Shown: positions 63,915 through 64,000 of the stretch, piece after piece | Layout of the letters: the number at the start of each line of letters is the position of its first letter | Numbering within the stretch: position 1 is the stretch's first letter | Assembly (NCBI RefSeq): GCF_006716565.1 | Contig: NZ_VFPG01000001.1 | Span: forward strand, 2,294,001 to 2,358,000 | Direction: 5' to 3' | Length of the DNA: 64,000 bases | Origin: Nocardia bhagyanarayanae | GTDB lineage: Bacteria; Actinomycetota; Actinomycetes; Mycobacteriales; Mycobacteriaceae | Position numbers and translations under genes: made by a program | The notes under the pieces: model-generated | Databases searched by the model: none | What the model saw: the letters and a program-made list of their open reading frames with translations, nothing else | What the model was told of the DNA's origin: nothing

Positions 63915-64000
63915 TCAGCGCCGCGATTTCTGCGCCGCGAGTTCGCCGGCGCAGTTGGTGAACGCGGCCGACCAGAGCGCGGTTCGTTCGGCGCGGCGCG
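63915..64000 (-). CDS. C-terminal end of an unidentified protein (partial)
   Basis: On the minus strand a frame enters from the right edge and stops at TGA (63917-63915). The 27 visible residues read ..RAERTALWSAAFTNCAGELAAQ.. and end KSRR. Third codon positions are almost all G or C, so a genuine gene end is likely. Too little is present to name a family. It is convergent with the mce operon. Confidence 0.45.
   Translation of the reverse strand, partial: RRAERTALWSAAFTNCAGELAAQKSRR

Overview
The window is GC-rich (about 70%) with strong G/C third-position bias. It carries a mycofactocin locus end, an MbtH-type giant NRPS pair and a complete mce/yrbE operon. Together these point to a mycolic-acid actinomycete, most likely Nocardia or a close relative (inference from gene content and protein flavour; no search was possible).

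Left edge (1-3141): the last codons of a probable mycofactocin glycosyltransferase (MftF), the GMC oxidoreductase MftG, and a GAF-domain/winged-helix regulator.

Centre (3569-47025): two giant collinear nonribosomal peptide synthetase genes of 5949 and 8462 codons, followed by an overlapping mbtH-like gene. By hand parsing they hold 13 condensation, 13 adenylation and 13 carrier domains plus one terminal thioesterase, with no epimerisation or methylation domain. Binding-pocket residues read from the alignment give Ser for modules 1, 3, 6 and 10 and Thr for module 4. The other pockets do not match a code I can name. Module 6 is cut in two: its C domain ends the first protein and its A-T pair starts the second. 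On both sides of the cut sits a short broken copy of an adenylation-domain N-terminus, and the two copies resemble each other. This mirrored pair is the most unusual thing in the window. A perfect 14-bp hairpin follows mbtH.

Accessory stretch (47072-54497): a convergent XRE-TPR regulator, two tiny conserved-looking proteins, an orphan SAM-dependent methyltransferase with an NPPW motif, an 18-bp inverted repeat, a 45-bp tandem repeat, a lipoprotein serine hydrolase of the beta-lactamase/DD-peptidase fold, an MpaB/DUF2236-type oxygenase, and a translationally coupled pair of small membrane proteins. The intergenic regions here are long and less GC-rich.

Right end (54498-63908): an mce operon in canonical order, with two YrbE permeases, six Mce proteins (A-F; both the fourth and fifth look like lipoproteins) and one Mce-associated protein. 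It should form the permease and substrate-binding part of a lipid importer; its ATPase (MceG) is not here. The window closes with the 3' end of an unidentified gene on the minus strand.

NRPS1, NRPS2 and MbtH should work as one assembly line making a 13-residue, serine-rich peptide released by the thioesterase. No acyl/aryl loading enzyme, exporter or obvious tailoring gene lies beside it. The mycofactocin genes and the mce operon look like independent neighbours.
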